A stretch of 64,000 nt of DNA, taken from NCBI RefSeq assembly GCF_024199925.1, contig NZ_JANADR010000001.1:6637501-6701500 (forward strand), read 5' to 3'. Below, piece after piece: positions 40,020-51,267 of the stretch. How positions within the stretch are numbered: position 1 is the first letter of the stretch; each line of letters begins with the position of its first letter. Position numbers and translations under genes: made by a program. The notes below the pieces were generated by a model. It saw only the letters and a list, made by a program, of their open reading frames with translations. It was not told the DNA's origin and made no database searches. This DNA comes from Bradyrhizobium sp. CCGUVB1N3 (lineage in GTDB: Bacteria; Pseudomonadota; Alphaproteobacteria; Rhizobiales; Xanthobacteraceae).

Positions 40020-40061
40020 CCGTTCGCTATGAGGCGTTCTCTACGAGCCGTTCTCTATAGG
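40020..40061. repeat. 14-bp tandem repeat, three imperfect units
   Basis: CCGTTCGCTATGAG, GCGTTCTCTACGAG and CCGTTCTCTATAGG follow one another in the spacer upstream of the glycosyltransferase gene. Non-coding; it could affect expression if its length varies. Confidence 0.7.
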
Positions 40062-40159
40062 TCTATGGCCGGTAATGCCAGTTCAGTTCCCCGCGCAAAG
40101 CGGGCGCCCGGAGGCCATGGTTAGAAGCCATCGTTAATTGTGCGCGACATGAGAAGCTC

Positions 40160-40876
40160 TCACCAGACCTCCCGGGGTCTTGAGGGCGAGGCGATGCCCG
40201 CCAGCAGCACGGCGAGGATGCCCGTCAGGAAGATGCCGTCGAACGTCCCCGCGCCGCCGATCGAGGCGACGGGGGCGCCGAGATTGCCGATCTTGTCGAG
40301 GTTGAGCAAATCGGCTCCGATCAGGGTGCCCATCGAGCCGCCGATATAGGCGAGCGGCGCGGCATATTCGCGCGACAGCAGGAAGGCCAGGATCGCCGTG
40401 ACCACCACCGGCGCGAAGACGGGAACCGCGATGCCGACTCCCTGCACCGGTGTCGCCATCATGTGGATGACGAAGGCGATCGCGATCACCGCGATCACAG
40501 CCTTCAGCCAGAGTTGGTAGCGTAGCACGAGATAGCTCGACATCAATGTTGGGATCACGGCGCCGCCGACATTCACCGCAAGCACCGTGCCCGGCCATTG
40601 CGTTACCAGCGGCACCACATAGCGCATGCCGAAGAAATCGACAATCTCGCCCGAGCGTACCGCCTTGCCCGGCAGCACCGTGACCGGGATGTTGAAATAG
40701 CTGCCGACCAGCGAGCCGAACAACAGCAGCAGCGCAACGCCTGGTCCGACGCCAAGCTTCATATAGGCATAGCGCAGGATGCGGAGCTGGATCAGGATGA
40801 TCAGCCCGGCGAACAGCAGCACCAGGATGGAAAACAGGCCGGGTGTGATCGGCAGGTATTGAACTTGTGAATGCAT
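40160..40876 (-). CDS. DUF1614-type integral membrane protein
   Basis: A 238-residue protein with about seven predicted membrane helices. Conserved-looking loops are GSYFNIPVTVLPGK, VNVGGAVIPTLMSSYL and, near the C-terminus, GGAGTFDGIFLTGILAVLL, typical of the DUF1614 family. Function unknown in the family. ATG 40876 was chosen because the frame before it lacks membrane character. Confidence 0.75.
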   Translation of the reverse strand: MHSQVQYLPITPGLFSILVLLFAGLIILIQLRILRYAYMKLGVGPGVALLLLFGSLVGSYFNIPVTVLPGKAVRSGEIVDFFGMRYVVPLVTQWPGTVLAVNVGGAVIPTLMSSYLVLRYQLWLKAVIAVIAIAFVIHMMATPVQGVGIAVPVFAPVVVTAILAFLLSREYAAPLAYIGGSMGTLIGADLLNLDKIGNLGAPVASIGGAGTFDGIFLTGILAVLLAGIASPSRPREVW

Positions 40877-40943
40877 AGTCACACAGGTTGCATCTGGCGC
40901 GGTGCGGCTGCCACCATCCCACGGGACGGCCGCGATGACAAAC

Positions 40944-41513
40944 CTAGCTGCCGGTTCCAATCAGAGTCGCGTGCAGGATGTAGCGATCCGGACCCGAGGT
41001 AAGCGCGTCGAACGGCCAGCAGGTCGACAGCACGAGCTCGTAGCCTTGTGCATGGGGATCGATGCCCGAGGCGTCGAAACGCACGATGGCCGAGGAGTCG
41101 GCGCGGTAGTGAAAGTGCTTGCCGTCGCTGCGCGTGACCTCGATCGCGTCACCGATGGCAACATCTCGCAAGAAATGGAAATGCGTGTCGCGATGCGCGG
41201 CGTAGACGGCGACGCCGCGCTCGCCGGCGTCCGCGGTCTGTTCGACATGTCCGGGACCGAAGGCGAGCGCCTGGCCGCTGCTGCCTGCAAGCACGATGGC
41301 GCTGGCGCCGATCCGCTTCACCTCGATCCGCGCAACCGGCCATGTATCCGCCCACGACCACGGCTTCGTCGGCTGGCCGCTTGCGATGCCCTCGGTGAAC
41401 GCGCGTTCCAGCAGCACCTGCGCCAGCCATGCCTTGGCGTGGATATAAGCGCCGTCGCCGAACAGGATGAGGCCGACGAGCGCCAGGGTGAGAGGAGAGA
41501 TGATGCGGCGCAT
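40944..41513 (-). CDS. Class GN sortase
   Basis: A 189-residue Gram-negative sortase. An N-terminal helix (ISPLTLALVGLILFGDGAYI) anchors it in the inner membrane. Catalytic residues: His107 (YAAHRDTHF), Cys165 (VLSTCWPF) and Arg177 (GPDRYIL). It should cleave the LPKTA signal of the vWA protein encoded directly upstream. The 101-bp gap and same strand indicate an operon. In such pairs the sortase serves one substrate; where the substrate is fixed is not established. Confidence 0.93.
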   Translation of the reverse strand: MRRIISPLTLALVGLILFGDGAYIHAKAWLAQVLLERAFTEGIASGQPTKPWSWADTWPVARIEVKRIGASAIVLAGSSGQALAFGPGHVEQTADAGERGVAVYAAHRDTHFHFLRDVAIGDAIEVTRSDGKHFHYRADSSAIVRFDASGIDPHAQGYELVLSTCWPFDALTSGPDRYILHATLIGTGS

Positions 41514-41614
41514 TGGTGTTTCCGCAAATCGAAAAAAGGCGCGCGCGGCTGTTTGGGGCGGGTGACGGGCAGCCGCGCGCGCTGAAGAAGAGGAGGTGGC
41601 TGAGACCTCCTCTT

Positions 41615-43879
41615 TCACCCGGCGTCAGTGAGCAAAGGCTGACGCCGGTTGAATACGAACAGGACCAGGCTGAGCAGCAGCACGATCAGTCCTGCGATCA
41701 TCTTCAACTCGGCCGAGGTCGCCGTCTTCGGCAGGCGGATCGTGTCGGCTGCCGCAGGCGTCGGGCGCCGCGCGGTCGGCTGGGTACTCGCATCCGCATG
41801 ACGCTCGCGAAGCTGTGTCGGCACTTGCTGCGGCCGTTCGCCGAACACTTTTTCGAAGTCCCAGCCGGCCGGCAGGTTGATCGGCAACTCGTTGAGCTTG
41901 AGCGGCTCGCCTTCGGGGCGACTCGGCGTCTTGTCGACGGCGACGAGGCTAGTCAGCCGGGTGACGATCTGGTGCTCCAGCGCCAACCGCAAAATTGCCT
42001 TGTCGGCATCCTCCGGATTCATCTCGCGCATGGTGCGCGCCACCTCGGCGTCGCCGATCTTGCGGTTGGCCCAGAGTTTTGAGAGGCCCTTGCCCTCGGC
42101 GGCATTTTGCAGCGGCAGCGTCACCGACCACGGCCGGTCACCGACACGACCCTTGATCTCGAGCGAGCCCGAAAGCTTGTCGAGCTTGGCCGCGAGCACC
42201 AGCGGCTCGTCGCGATAGACGTCGGGGATGATGGCCGGCGTGATATCGGCCGAGGCGTCCGAGAACTTGGTGGAGAGGCCGGTCACGGCCGGATTTTCCA
42301 GCTTGGCGAACAGGCCGCGCATGCGTTCCTCGACCTGCTCGACCGAGCCGATATGGGTGAAGGCGCCGCGCCCGAGCTCGGAGGCGCGGGTCATCAGATA
42401 GGTGTTGGGCGCAGAGCCGATGCCGACCATGAAGATGCGCGAGCGGCCGCGCATCGCCGTGATCGTCTCGAACAATTGCTGCTCATTGCCGATTGCGCCG
42501 TCGGTCAGGAATACGACCTGGCGGACCATGCTGGTGTCGCCGAGACCATCGGTCAGCGCGGCGCGCATCGCCGGCACCATCTCGGTGCCGCCACGGGCCT
42601 GAAGCGCGTCCACGAAAGCGGTTGCCTGCCGGACATGCTCGGTGTCGGCGGGCACTGACGTCGTGAACAGCACGTCCATGGTGTCGTCGAAGCGGATGAC
42701 GTTGAAGCGATCGTTCGGCTGGAGGCGAGAGAGGGCGTAGGTGAGGCTGGCCTTGGCCTGGATGATCGAGGTGCCGCCCATCGAGCCGGAATTGTCGATC
42801 ACGAACACGACTTCGCGCGGCAAGGGTTTTTGCGTCGCCTGCTCGATCGACGGCGGGGTCACGAAGGCGAGCAGGTAATCGGCGTCGCCGACATGCTCGC
42901 GGAACAGGCCGACCGACGGCGCTTTCTCGGCCGCGGGCTTCCAGGTCAGCTCGAAATCGCGGTCTGCGGGCACGGTGTCGTCGGCAAGACGAACGATCCG
43001 CGTTGCATTGTCGGGGCTCTCGATCTTGACGGCATGGTGATGGCTCTTGACCTCGCCGAGCGCGAAGCCGCCCTGGAGACGAACCGTGATGCTGGTCGGA
43101 TTGATCGGCGGATTCTTGGCGGGATCCAGCACAGGCGGCGAGATACGATCACGATCCGGCACCGGGTCGGTCTTGCTCGCGCCCCAGCCGGAGCCGTCGG
43201 GACGGAAATCGACGCTCTGCACGATCGGCGCCGGATTGTAGCGCGGCCCGACCACGAGCGGCACGCGCAGCGAATACTCGTTGCCGGACTGGTGCACCGG
43301 CTCCTGATATTCGATCTGCACCAGCACGGTTTCACCCGGGCCGATATTGGCGACCGAGTTGGTGAAGATATTCGGCCGTTCCTGCTCGGTGAGCGCGGCC
43401 TTCTGGCCGTCCCGACGCGCCTGCTCATAGATCACGCGCGCCTGCTGCCGCTCCTTGATGTCGCCGACGATGACGCGGTCGCCGACCACCATCTTCAGCG
43501 TGTCGACCGCGCCGTTGGCGGCCATCGGATAGACATAGGTCGCCTCGACCCAGTCCTTGGTGGGATTCCTGAACACTTGCGTGACGCGGGCGCGCAGCGT
43601 CGGGCCGGAGACGGTGATGTCGACATCGATGCCGAGACGGACGGCCTCTGTGGTGGCGCCGTCGTCCTTCAGAAACAGCGTCCCCGAGCGGGCCTCGCCC
43701 GGCTGCAGCAGGCTCGCCTGCTCCGGCGTGGCCGACCAACTCGGCACGAAGCTCACAAGCAGGGCCACGAAGGCGATCAGGATCACGGCAACGCCCTGCG
43801 CCAGCAGAAACAGCCCCAGATTGATCAGCTTTCGCAGCATGGGGTGTTCGTCACTGTCGGTCTCGTCATAAATGCTCAT
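41615..43879 (-). CDS. Marine proteobacterial-type sortase target protein
   Basis: A 754-residue surface protein. Order: N-terminal hydrophobic anchor (INLGLFLLAQGVAVILIAFVALLVSF), VIT domain at about 75-215 (RVTQVFRNPTKDWVEATYVYPM), vWA domain from about 350 with complete MIDAS DNSGSMGGT and FLTDGAIGNE. The C-terminal sorting signal is LPKTA, then a membrane helix (MIAGLIVLLLSLVLFVF) and basic tail NRRQ. This is the dedicated substrate of the downstream class GN sortase. Likely an inter-alpha-inhibitor-like adhesion protein. Confidence 0.94.
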   Translation of the reverse strand: MSIYDETDSDEHPMLRKLINLGLFLLAQGVAVILIAFVALLVSFVPSWSATPEQASLLQPGEARSGTLFLKDDGATTEAVRLGIDVDITVSGPTLRARVTQVFRNPTKDWVEATYVYPMAANGAVDTLKMVVGDRVIVGDIKERQQARVIYEQARRDGQKAALTEQERPNIFTNSVANIGPGETVLVQIEYQEPVHQSGNEYSLRVPLVVGPRYNPAPIVQSVDFRPDGSGWGASKTDPVPDRDRISPPVLDPAKNPPINPTSITVRLQGGFALGEVKSHHHAVKIESPDNATRIVRLADDTVPADRDFELTWKPAAEKAPSVGLFREHVGDADYLLAFVTPPSIEQATQKPLPREVVFVIDNSGSMGGTSIIQAKASLTYALSRLQPNDRFNVIRFDDTMDVLFTTSVPADTEHVRQATAFVDALQARGGTEMVPAMRAALTDGLGDTSMVRQVVFLTDGAIGNEQQLFETITAMRGRSRIFMVGIGSAPNTYLMTRASELGRGAFTHIGSVEQVEERMRGLFAKLENPAVTGLSTKFSDASADITPAIIPDVYRDEPLVLAAKLDKLSGSLEIKGRVGDRPWSVTLPLQNAAEGKGLSKLWANRKIGDAEVARTMREMNPEDADKAILRLALEHQIVTRLTSLVAVDKTPSRPEGEPLKLNELPINLPAGWDFEKVFGERPQQVPTQLRERHADASTQPTARRPTPAAADTIRLPKTATSAELKMIAGLIVLLLSLVLFVFNRRQPLLTDAG

Positions 43880-44066
43880 CTCACCTGCTCCCGAAGCACG
43901 TTTGGCTGGCCTCTATTTCGGCCGCGGAGCCCTGATTTCGCGAGCAGAATGATCGGCAATGTTCGGCCGCCGGCCACCCGGACCGGCCGCCGCGGAGACG
44001 GCCCTGTGTGGTTTTGTGCTGATTTGTCCGGCCTGCTAGAATGTCCGCCTGGAGCAGGGAATAACG

Positions 44067-44828
44067 ATGCAGACGCCGGACAAGCAGCTTACCGACGAGC
44101 AAAGCCGCGAGGTTGGGGAGAAAATCCGCGAGGAGCTCGCCAAACGCCGCATCTCCCGGCAGGCGCTGGCCGAGCAGGCCAAGCTCAGCCTGTCGACGCT
44201 GGAAAAGGTGCTGGGCGGCCGGCGCCCGTTCACGCTGGCGACCACGGTGCGGCTGGAGCAGGCGCTGGGGGTCTCATTGCGGAAAAATCACGCTGCGCCG
44301 CCGGCGCCTGCCGCAGGCAACGATGTCGCGCCCGACAGTCTCGGCTCCTATTCGCACCGCGCGGTGACCTGGCTCGAGGACGTCTACATCACGCTGCGGC
44401 CGTCATTCGGCGACAAGGACGCCCTCTTTGCCTACCGCACCGAGATCGCCTGGGAGCCGAAAGTGTCGTCGCTGGTCTTTCGTGAAGGTGAGCGCACGGA
44501 CGCCGCCTATGAGCATACCGGCGAGGTTGCCGTCCCCCATCAGTCCGGCTTCATCTATCTCGTCATCAACCGGCACGGGCAGCATCGCGTGATCACGGTG
44601 TCGCGGCCGACGGTGGCCGGCGAGATGTACGGCATCATCTCGACGCTGCGCGCCGGCCCGGGCTCGCAGCTGACGCCGATCGCGGCACCCATCGCCCTCG
44701 TGCCGGCGCGAAACGTCAAGACGCCGACCTTGGGGCGGATTGCTCCCGACAACGTCAATTATGCGCTGTACCGTGACCATCTGCGTCGTACGGTGGACGA
44801 ATCATTCGCCCTGTTCCTTCCGGTCTAG
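44067..44828 (+). CDS. HTH (XRE-like) regulator with C-terminal sensor region
   Basis: A 253-residue protein. A helix-turn-helix of the Cro/CI type spans about 18-70 (IREELAKRRISRQALAEQAKLSLSTLEKVLGGRR). The C-terminal 150 residues start with SYSHRAVTWLEDVYITLRPSF and look like a lipocalin-like or ligand-binding beta domain. It is divergent from the sortase operon with 187 bp between, so it is a candidate regulator of surface display. The second domain's family is not recognised. Confidence 0.78.
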   Translation: MQTPDKQLTDEQSREVGEKIREELAKRRISRQALAEQAKLSLSTLEKVLGGRRPFTLATTVRLEQALGVSLRKNHAAPPAPAAGNDVAPDSLGSYSHRAVTWLEDVYITLRPSFGDKDALFAYRTEIAWEPKVSSLVFREGERTDAAYEHTGEVAVPHQSGFIYLVINRHGQHRVITVSRPTVAGEMYGIISTLRAGPGSQLTPIAAPIALVPARNVKTPTLGRIAPDNVNYALYRDHLRRTVDESFALFLPV

Positions 44829-44882
44829 CGGCTCTTTCGTCCCGGCGTTGCTTTTTGTTGAATCCATTTGTCAGTGTCATTC

Positions 44883-46358
44883 ATGCCAAGTCCGCAAGCC
44901 GAGCCCGACGCCGAGGGGCCGCTGTTCTCCGTCATCATTCCGCTCGAATATCACCGCGGGCAGTGGGAGCAGTCATGGCAGGGCTGGATGTCGCAGACCA
45001 TTGCCCGCCCGCTTTACGAGATCATCCTGGTCGTGCCGCCGGACTTTTCGCTGCGCGAGAATCTGTCCGCGCTTGCTGGCGGTGAGGCGCGGCTCGAGTT
45101 CGCCGATTCGGCCCATGACATCGGCCTTTGTGCGGTCGGCGCGACGAGGGCGCGTGGGAAATATCTGTTCTTCACGGAATCGCACTGCTGGCCGGAGCCC
45201 GACGTGCTCGCGCTTTGTGTCTGCGCCTTCGAGGATCATCCCGAGTGGTCTGGCTTTTCCTGCAAGTCGATTCCGGTCTGCCACAATCGCCTCTCGCAAG
45301 CAGAGGCCACGATGTATCAGGCCGACATCGATTTCGGCATGAAGGTGCATCCCTGGCGCAAGGTGCTGGACCAATGCTTCGTGACGCGGCGTGAGGTCTA
45401 TGAGGAATGCGGCGGCTTGCGCGAGGAGCTCGGCCATTTCGCCGAATGGGTGCTCGCAGCCGCCTACCACGCGCGCGGCCATGTCATCGGTTATCTCGAG
45501 GAGGCGCGCTTCCATCATTACTATGTCGGACGGCTGTCCGACCTGAAGACGTTCACGCTCGATTTCGTGGAAGGCGAGATCCGCTACCTCAGCGGGGCAC
45601 GGCGGGAGCCCGGCAGCGAGCTTCTGGAGATTCCGGTCGAATGGAGCAGCCAGGACAATTTCGATCCCGCGCTTGCGCGGAGCGCGCTTCGTGCCTTGGT
45701 GATTGATGGCCGTTCATGGTCGAGACACCGTCGCGAGACATGGCGCGGATTCCGGCGGTGGGTTGGGCCTGCGCTGTTTGGAGACCTTCTCGCGCGCGGT
45801 GCAGCGCGGCTCGCAGCAGCCTATGCCCGCTGCGTCCTGACTGTTCTGTCGCGTGTCGGCTCGTCCGAGAGCATCGCGCGCTGGATGAAGCGTTACATTG
45901 CAGCCCTGATCGATGTTCAGCGTCTCGATTGCATCCACCGCGTTCGCGAGGCCGGCGGCGCTCGGTTGCAGCGGTTGGGCGATCCTGTACTTGCGCAGGC
46001 CGGCTTCAATGCGGTGGAGATCTGGCAGGGTCGCGCCTTCCGCTGGAGTGAGCCCGAAGCTGCGGTCCGGATCAGCGGACGGCCCGGCCGCAACGTCGTT
46101 CGTGTTCAATGCCTCAACGTTCGCGAACCCCTCGATCGAGTAGGGCTCCGCTTCTATCTCGACGGCGCTGATATCGCCGACCGATCGATCGCGATCCATG
46201 AGGATGGCTTCGTGCTGCGCCTTGAGCTGCCGTCATCGGGCGAGGCCACGCTGGCATGGACCTGTCCGCGCTTTGCGGCCTTGGGCGATCCGCGCCGCCT
46301 CGGCCTGCCGGTGGTGGCGATCGAAGTGGCGAGCGACACACAGCCGCGCGAGGCTTGA
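44883..46358 (+). CDS. Family 2 glycosyltransferase, two-domain
   Basis: A 491-residue protein. Residues 10-250 form a GT-A domain (FSVIIPLEYHRGQWEQSWQGW, FFTESHCWPEPDVL in place of a typical DxD, then VTRREVYEECGGLREELGHFAEW). The C-terminal 240 residues have no clear family and may be a carbohydrate-binding or second helical region. ATG 44883 is preferred over TTG 44868. It follows the HTH gene by 54 bp. Probably makes a surface glycan. Confidence 0.8.
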   Translation: MPSPQAEPDAEGPLFSVIIPLEYHRGQWEQSWQGWMSQTIARPLYEIILVVPPDFSLRENLSALAGGEARLEFADSAHDIGLCAVGATRARGKYLFFTESHCWPEPDVLALCVCAFEDHPEWSGFSCKSIPVCHNRLSQAEATMYQADIDFGMKVHPWRKVLDQCFVTRREVYEECGGLREELGHFAEWVLAAAYHARGHVIGYLEEARFHHYYVGRLSDLKTFTLDFVEGEIRYLSGARREPGSELLEIPVEWSSQDNFDPALARSALRALVIDGRSWSRHRRETWRGFRRWVGPALFGDLLARGAARLAAAYARCVLTVLSRVGSSESIARWMKRYIAALIDVQRLDCIHRVREAGGARLQRLGDPVLAQAGFNAVEIWQGRAFRWSEPEAAVRISGRPGRNVVRVQCLNVREPLDRVGLRFYLDGADIADRSIAIHEDGFVLRLELPSSGEATLAWTCPRFAALGDPRRLGLPVVAIEVASDTQPREA

Positions 46359-46361
46359 CGC

Positions 46362-47926
46362 TCAGGCGGTCGCGGGCGTGGCTTTGTCGACTTCCGAAGC
46401 CGCCGAAAACTCCTTGCGTAGCGTCGGCTTGTGGATCTTGCCGGTGGCGTTGCGTGGCAGCGCGTCGACGAAGCGGACCTGACGCGGGCATTTGAAGCGT
46501 GCGAGATTGGCGGCGCAGTGCGCGAAGATGTCCGCTTCGCTCAAAGCTTGTCCCGGCTTGACCGCGACGATGGCAAGCCCAACCTCGCCCCATTGCGCAT
46601 CGGGAATGCCGATCACGGCGGCTTCCGCGATTGCCGCGATCTGATGCAGGACGTTCTCGACCTCGGCCGGATAGACGTTCTCGCCACCGGAAATGTACAT
46701 GTCCTTCCAGCGGTCGACGATGTAGTAAAACCCCTCCTCGTCGACGCGCGTCGCATCGCCCGTATGCAGCCAGCCGTCGGTGAAGGAGGATGTGTTGGCC
46801 TCCGGCCGGTTCCAGTAGCCGGGCGTGATGTTCGGTCCCTTCACCCAGAGCTCGCCAAGCTCGCCGACATCGGCGTCGGCGCCGTCGGGCCGCACGATCC
46901 GCACCTCCGTATGCAGCACCGGCTTGCCGGCGGAGCCGGCCTTGCGCGCTGCATCCTCTCGGTCGAGCACCAGCACCGCCGGAGATGTCTCGGTCATGCC
47001 GTAACCCTGCTGAAGCGCGACGCCGCGCGCCTCCCAGACCTTCAGCAGCGGCACCGGCATGGGCGCGCCGCCGACGCCGCAGGTCGCGAGCCGACTGAGA
47101 TCAGTGGTCGCGAAGGCCGGATGCTGCGCCATGAACTGGTAGATCGCAGGCACGCCGAAGAACACGTTGATGCCCTGCGCGGGATCGCCGATCAGTTGCA
47201 GTGCAAGTCCGGGATCGAAGGCGCGCATGATCAGCGCGGTGCCGCCGGCATGCAGCGCCGGATTGGTGTAGCAGTTGAGCCCGCCGGTGTGGAACAGCGG
47301 CAGCACGGTGAGCAGCACCGTGGACGGTCCAATGCCGGCGGGCCCGCCGAGATTGACGCAATTCCAGAACGTCATGCCATGGGTGATGGTCGCGCCCTTG
47401 GGATGGCCGGTGGTGCCCGACGTGTACATGATGGTCGAGACATCATCGAGCGTGACCTGCTCGATCTTGTCGAGCGGCCTTGCCGCGGCGATGCCGGCTT
47501 CGTAGGAGCCGCCGGGACCGAGCAGCAGCGTCGCCTTGATGTCGCAGAGCTTGTCACGCTGAGCGCGGTCTCGGCGAGATCGCCGTCATGGACCATCACC
47601 TTCGGCGCGCAATCGCCGACGATGAACTGCAATTCGGGAACGGTGAGGCGGGTGTTCAGCGGCACGAACACGGCGCCGAGCCGGAAGCAGGCGAACTGCA
47701 CCTCCAGCGTGTCGGTCGTGTTCTGCGCCAGCACCGTGACGCGATCTCCGCGCGAGACCTTCAGGCTGTCGCGCAGATGCGCGGCGAGGCGCGAGATGCG
47801 CGCGTCGAATTGTGCGTAGCTGAAGCGGCGCTCGCTCGCGAGGTCGACGATCGCGATCTTGCTCGGCGCGCGGCGGCTGTGATGGGCGATCCAGTCGTAA
47901 TGGCGAACGGTCAAGTCTCCCTCCAT
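46362..47926 (-). pseudogene. AMP-forming acyl-CoA ligase, frameshifted
   Basis: Together the frames encode an about 520-residue ANL-superfamily acyl-CoA ligase. The N-terminal part runs from ATG 47926 (or TTG 47914 behind GGAGG) through VTVLAQNTTDTLEVQFACFR to VHDGDLAETALSV. The next segment (DKLCDIKATLLLGPGGSYEA) and the rest are in another frame. A single base is missing near 47555-47562. The P-loop MYTSGTTGHPKGA, GYGMTETSPAV, and C-terminal LPRNATGKIHKP with catalytic Lys are intact in the second frame. A sequencing error or a recent mutation are both possible. It is near two acyl-CoA dehydrogenase genes. Confidence 0.85.
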
Positions 47927-48185
47927 TTGCGGTCTTGTGCCGCCTGCCTGCCATTGCCGTGCAACATGCCCAGGCCGGCCCGGAAAGGGCCGGCCGGAGT
48001 TTTGTGCAAGGTTCTTTTTGGTTCGGAGTTGGTCCGCGAGAGGCCTAAACTGTCTTGCGTTGAGTTGCTGGAACATGGCTCGACCGAAGCCGGCTGCCCC
48101 CGGCCAGCCACTCGACGCAAGTGAGCGGGGTGGTGTTCCGGCCATGGTGGCACCAGGAATCGCCGCCAGCGAAAGCGATCACGCG

Positions 48186-49322
48186 ATGACGAGCCTGTTC
48201 TACACCGCCGAGCACGACGCCTTCCGCGCCGTGATGCGCCGCTTCGTCGAGAAGGAGATCGAACCTCACGCCCATGAATGGGACGAGGCCGGCGAGTTCC
48301 CGCGCGCGCTCTATCGCAAGGCCGCGGAGATCGGGCTGTTGGGGCTTGGATTCCCGGAAGAGTATGGTGGCGTCCCTGCCGACCAGTTCATGAAGATCGT
48401 GGCGAGCCAGGAACTGGCGCGCGCCGGCGCCGGCGGCATCAGTGCGTCGCTCATGAGCCACACCATCGGTTCACCGCCGATCGCGCGCGCCGCGCGGCCC
48501 GAGATCAAGGCGAGGGTGCTGCCGCAGGTTCTCGCCGGTGAAAAGATATCCGCACTTGCGATCACCGAGCCGAGCGGCGGCTCCGACGTTGCGAACCTGC
48601 GCACCAAAGCGCGCCGTGAAGGCGATCGCTACGTCGTGAGCGGCGAGAAGACGTTCATCACCTCAGGGCTCCGCGCCGACTATCTGACTGTTGCCGTGCG
48701 CACGGGCGGCGAGGGCGCCGGGGGCGTCAGCCTGCTCCTGATCGAGGGCGATACACCCGGCCTGTCGCGCACCAGGCTGAAGAAGATGGGTTGGTGGGCG
48801 TCCGATACGGCGACGCTGCATTTCGACGACTGCTGCGTGCCGGCCGAGAACCTGATCGGCGAGGAAGGGCAGGGCTTCAAGATCATCATGCAAAACTTCA
48901 ACAGTGAGCGCATGGGCATGGCGGCAGGCTGCACGGCCTTCGCTCGTGTCTGCCTCGATGAGGCGATCGCTTATGTGAAGGAACGCAAGACGTTCGGCAA
49001 GCCGCTCGCCCAGCACCAGGTGATCCGCCACAAGATCGTCGACATGGCGCAGAAGGTCGCGGCGTCCCAGGCGATGCTGGAACTGCTGGCCTGGCGGCTG
49101 GAGCAGGGCGAGAGCCCGGTTGCCGAAATCTGCATGATGAAGAACCAGGCGACGCAGACGATGGCGTTCTGCGCCTCTGAGGCCGTGCAGATCTTTGGCG
49201 GCGCCGGTTTCATGCGCGGCATCAAGGCCGAACGCATCTACCGCGAGGTCAAGGTCAACGCCATCGGCGGCGGCACCGAGGAGATCATGAAGGATCTGGC
49301 GTCGAGGCAGATGGGGTTGTGA
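48186..49322 (+). CDS. Acyl-CoA dehydrogenase
   Basis: A 378-residue FAD enzyme that introduces the alpha-beta double bond in acyl-CoA. LAITEPSGGSDVANLRT and FITSGLRADY form the middle beta domain, and the C-terminal region has QIFGGAGFMRGIKAERIYREVK followed by GGTEEIMKD carrying the usual catalytic Glu. It is the first gene after a frameshifted acyl-CoA ligase on the other strand and before a paralogue on the same strand. ATG 48186 used; ATG 48144 is possible. Confidence 0.93.
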   Translation: MTSLFYTAEHDAFRAVMRRFVEKEIEPHAHEWDEAGEFPRALYRKAAEIGLLGLGFPEEYGGVPADQFMKIVASQELARAGAGGISASLMSHTIGSPPIARAARPEIKARVLPQVLAGEKISALAITEPSGGSDVANLRTKARREGDRYVVSGEKTFITSGLRADYLTVAVRTGGEGAGGVSLLLIEGDTPGLSRTRLKKMGWWASDTATLHFDDCCVPAENLIGEEGQGFKIIMQNFNSERMGMAAGCTAFARVCLDEAIAYVKERKTFGKPLAQHQVIRHKIVDMAQKVAASQAMLELLAWRLEQGESPVAEICMMKNQATQTMAFCASEAVQIFGGAGFMRGIKAERIYREVKVNAIGGGTEEIMKDLASRQMGL

Positions 49323-49330
49323 CCTTCACC

Positions 49331-49428
49331 GTCATTCCGGGGCGACGCGAAGCGTCGAACCCGGAATCTCGATATTCTTGGACTCATCTCTGGATTCCGG
49401 GTTCGCGCTTCGCGCGCCCCGGAATGAC
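49331..49428. repeat. Interspersed palindrome (GTCATTCCGG type)
   Basis: GTCATTCCGGGGCGACGCGA at the left pairs with CGCGCGCCCCGGAATGAC at the right, with GGATTCCGGGTTCG inside. It lies between the two acyl-CoA dehydrogenase genes and is related in layout, not sequence, to the GTCGTCCCGG elements. Confidence 0.8.
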
Positions 49429-49440
49429 GAAGGGAAAGAA

Positions 49441-50603
<1,163 letters not shown>

Positions 50604-50604
<1 letters not shown>

Positions 50605-51260
50605 TGATCACGCTCTATCACTGCGACGCCGCGCGCTCCTTTCGCCCGCTCTGGATGCTGGAGGAGATGGGCCTGCCCTATGAGCTGAAGATGCTGCCGT
50701 TCCCGCCGCGCGTCTTTGCCAAGGAGTATCTGGCGATCAATCCGCTGGGCACGATTCCTTATCTGATCGATGGCGAGACGCGGATGACGGAATCCTCCGG
50801 CATCTGCCACTATCTCGGCACCCGATACGGGCCGACGCCGCTGATGGTCGACGCCAATGATCCCGATTTCGGCGCCTTCCTGAACTGGATGTATTTCAGC
50901 GATGCGACATTGACCTTCCCGCAAACGCTGGTTCTTCGTTACACCCAGCTCGAGCCGGAGGAGCGGCGCAATCCGCAGGTCGCCGGCGACTATGCAAAAT
51001 GGTTCTTGGGAAGATTGCGCGCGGTTGAGGCAGCGACTGCCAATACTGAGGCCTTGTGCGCCGGCCGCTTCACAGCGGCCGACATCGTGATCGGCTATGC
51101 CCTGCGGCTTGCAGATAGCATCGGGCTTTCGCGGGATTTCGGGCCAAATGTCGCAGCCTATTGGGCGCGGCTGCAACAGCGCGAGGGTTTCAAGCGGGCG
51201 GTGGCCGCCGAACGCAAGGCCGGCGTCGAACAGAACATCGCACCAAGGGCGAGAGCGTAG
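50604..51260 (+). CDS. Glutathione S-transferase family protein
   Basis: A 218-residue GST: thioredoxin-like N-terminal domain (MITLYHCDAARSFRPLWMLEEMGLPYE) with the cis-Pro and glutathione-gamma-Glu loop in GTIPYLIDGETRMTESSGIC, and a helical C-terminal domain (FTAADIVIGYALRLAD). It may detoxify or isomerise an electrophilic acyl intermediate made by the coupled acyl-CoA dehydrogenase. Confidence 0.92.
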
Positions 51261-51267
51261 GCAAGTC

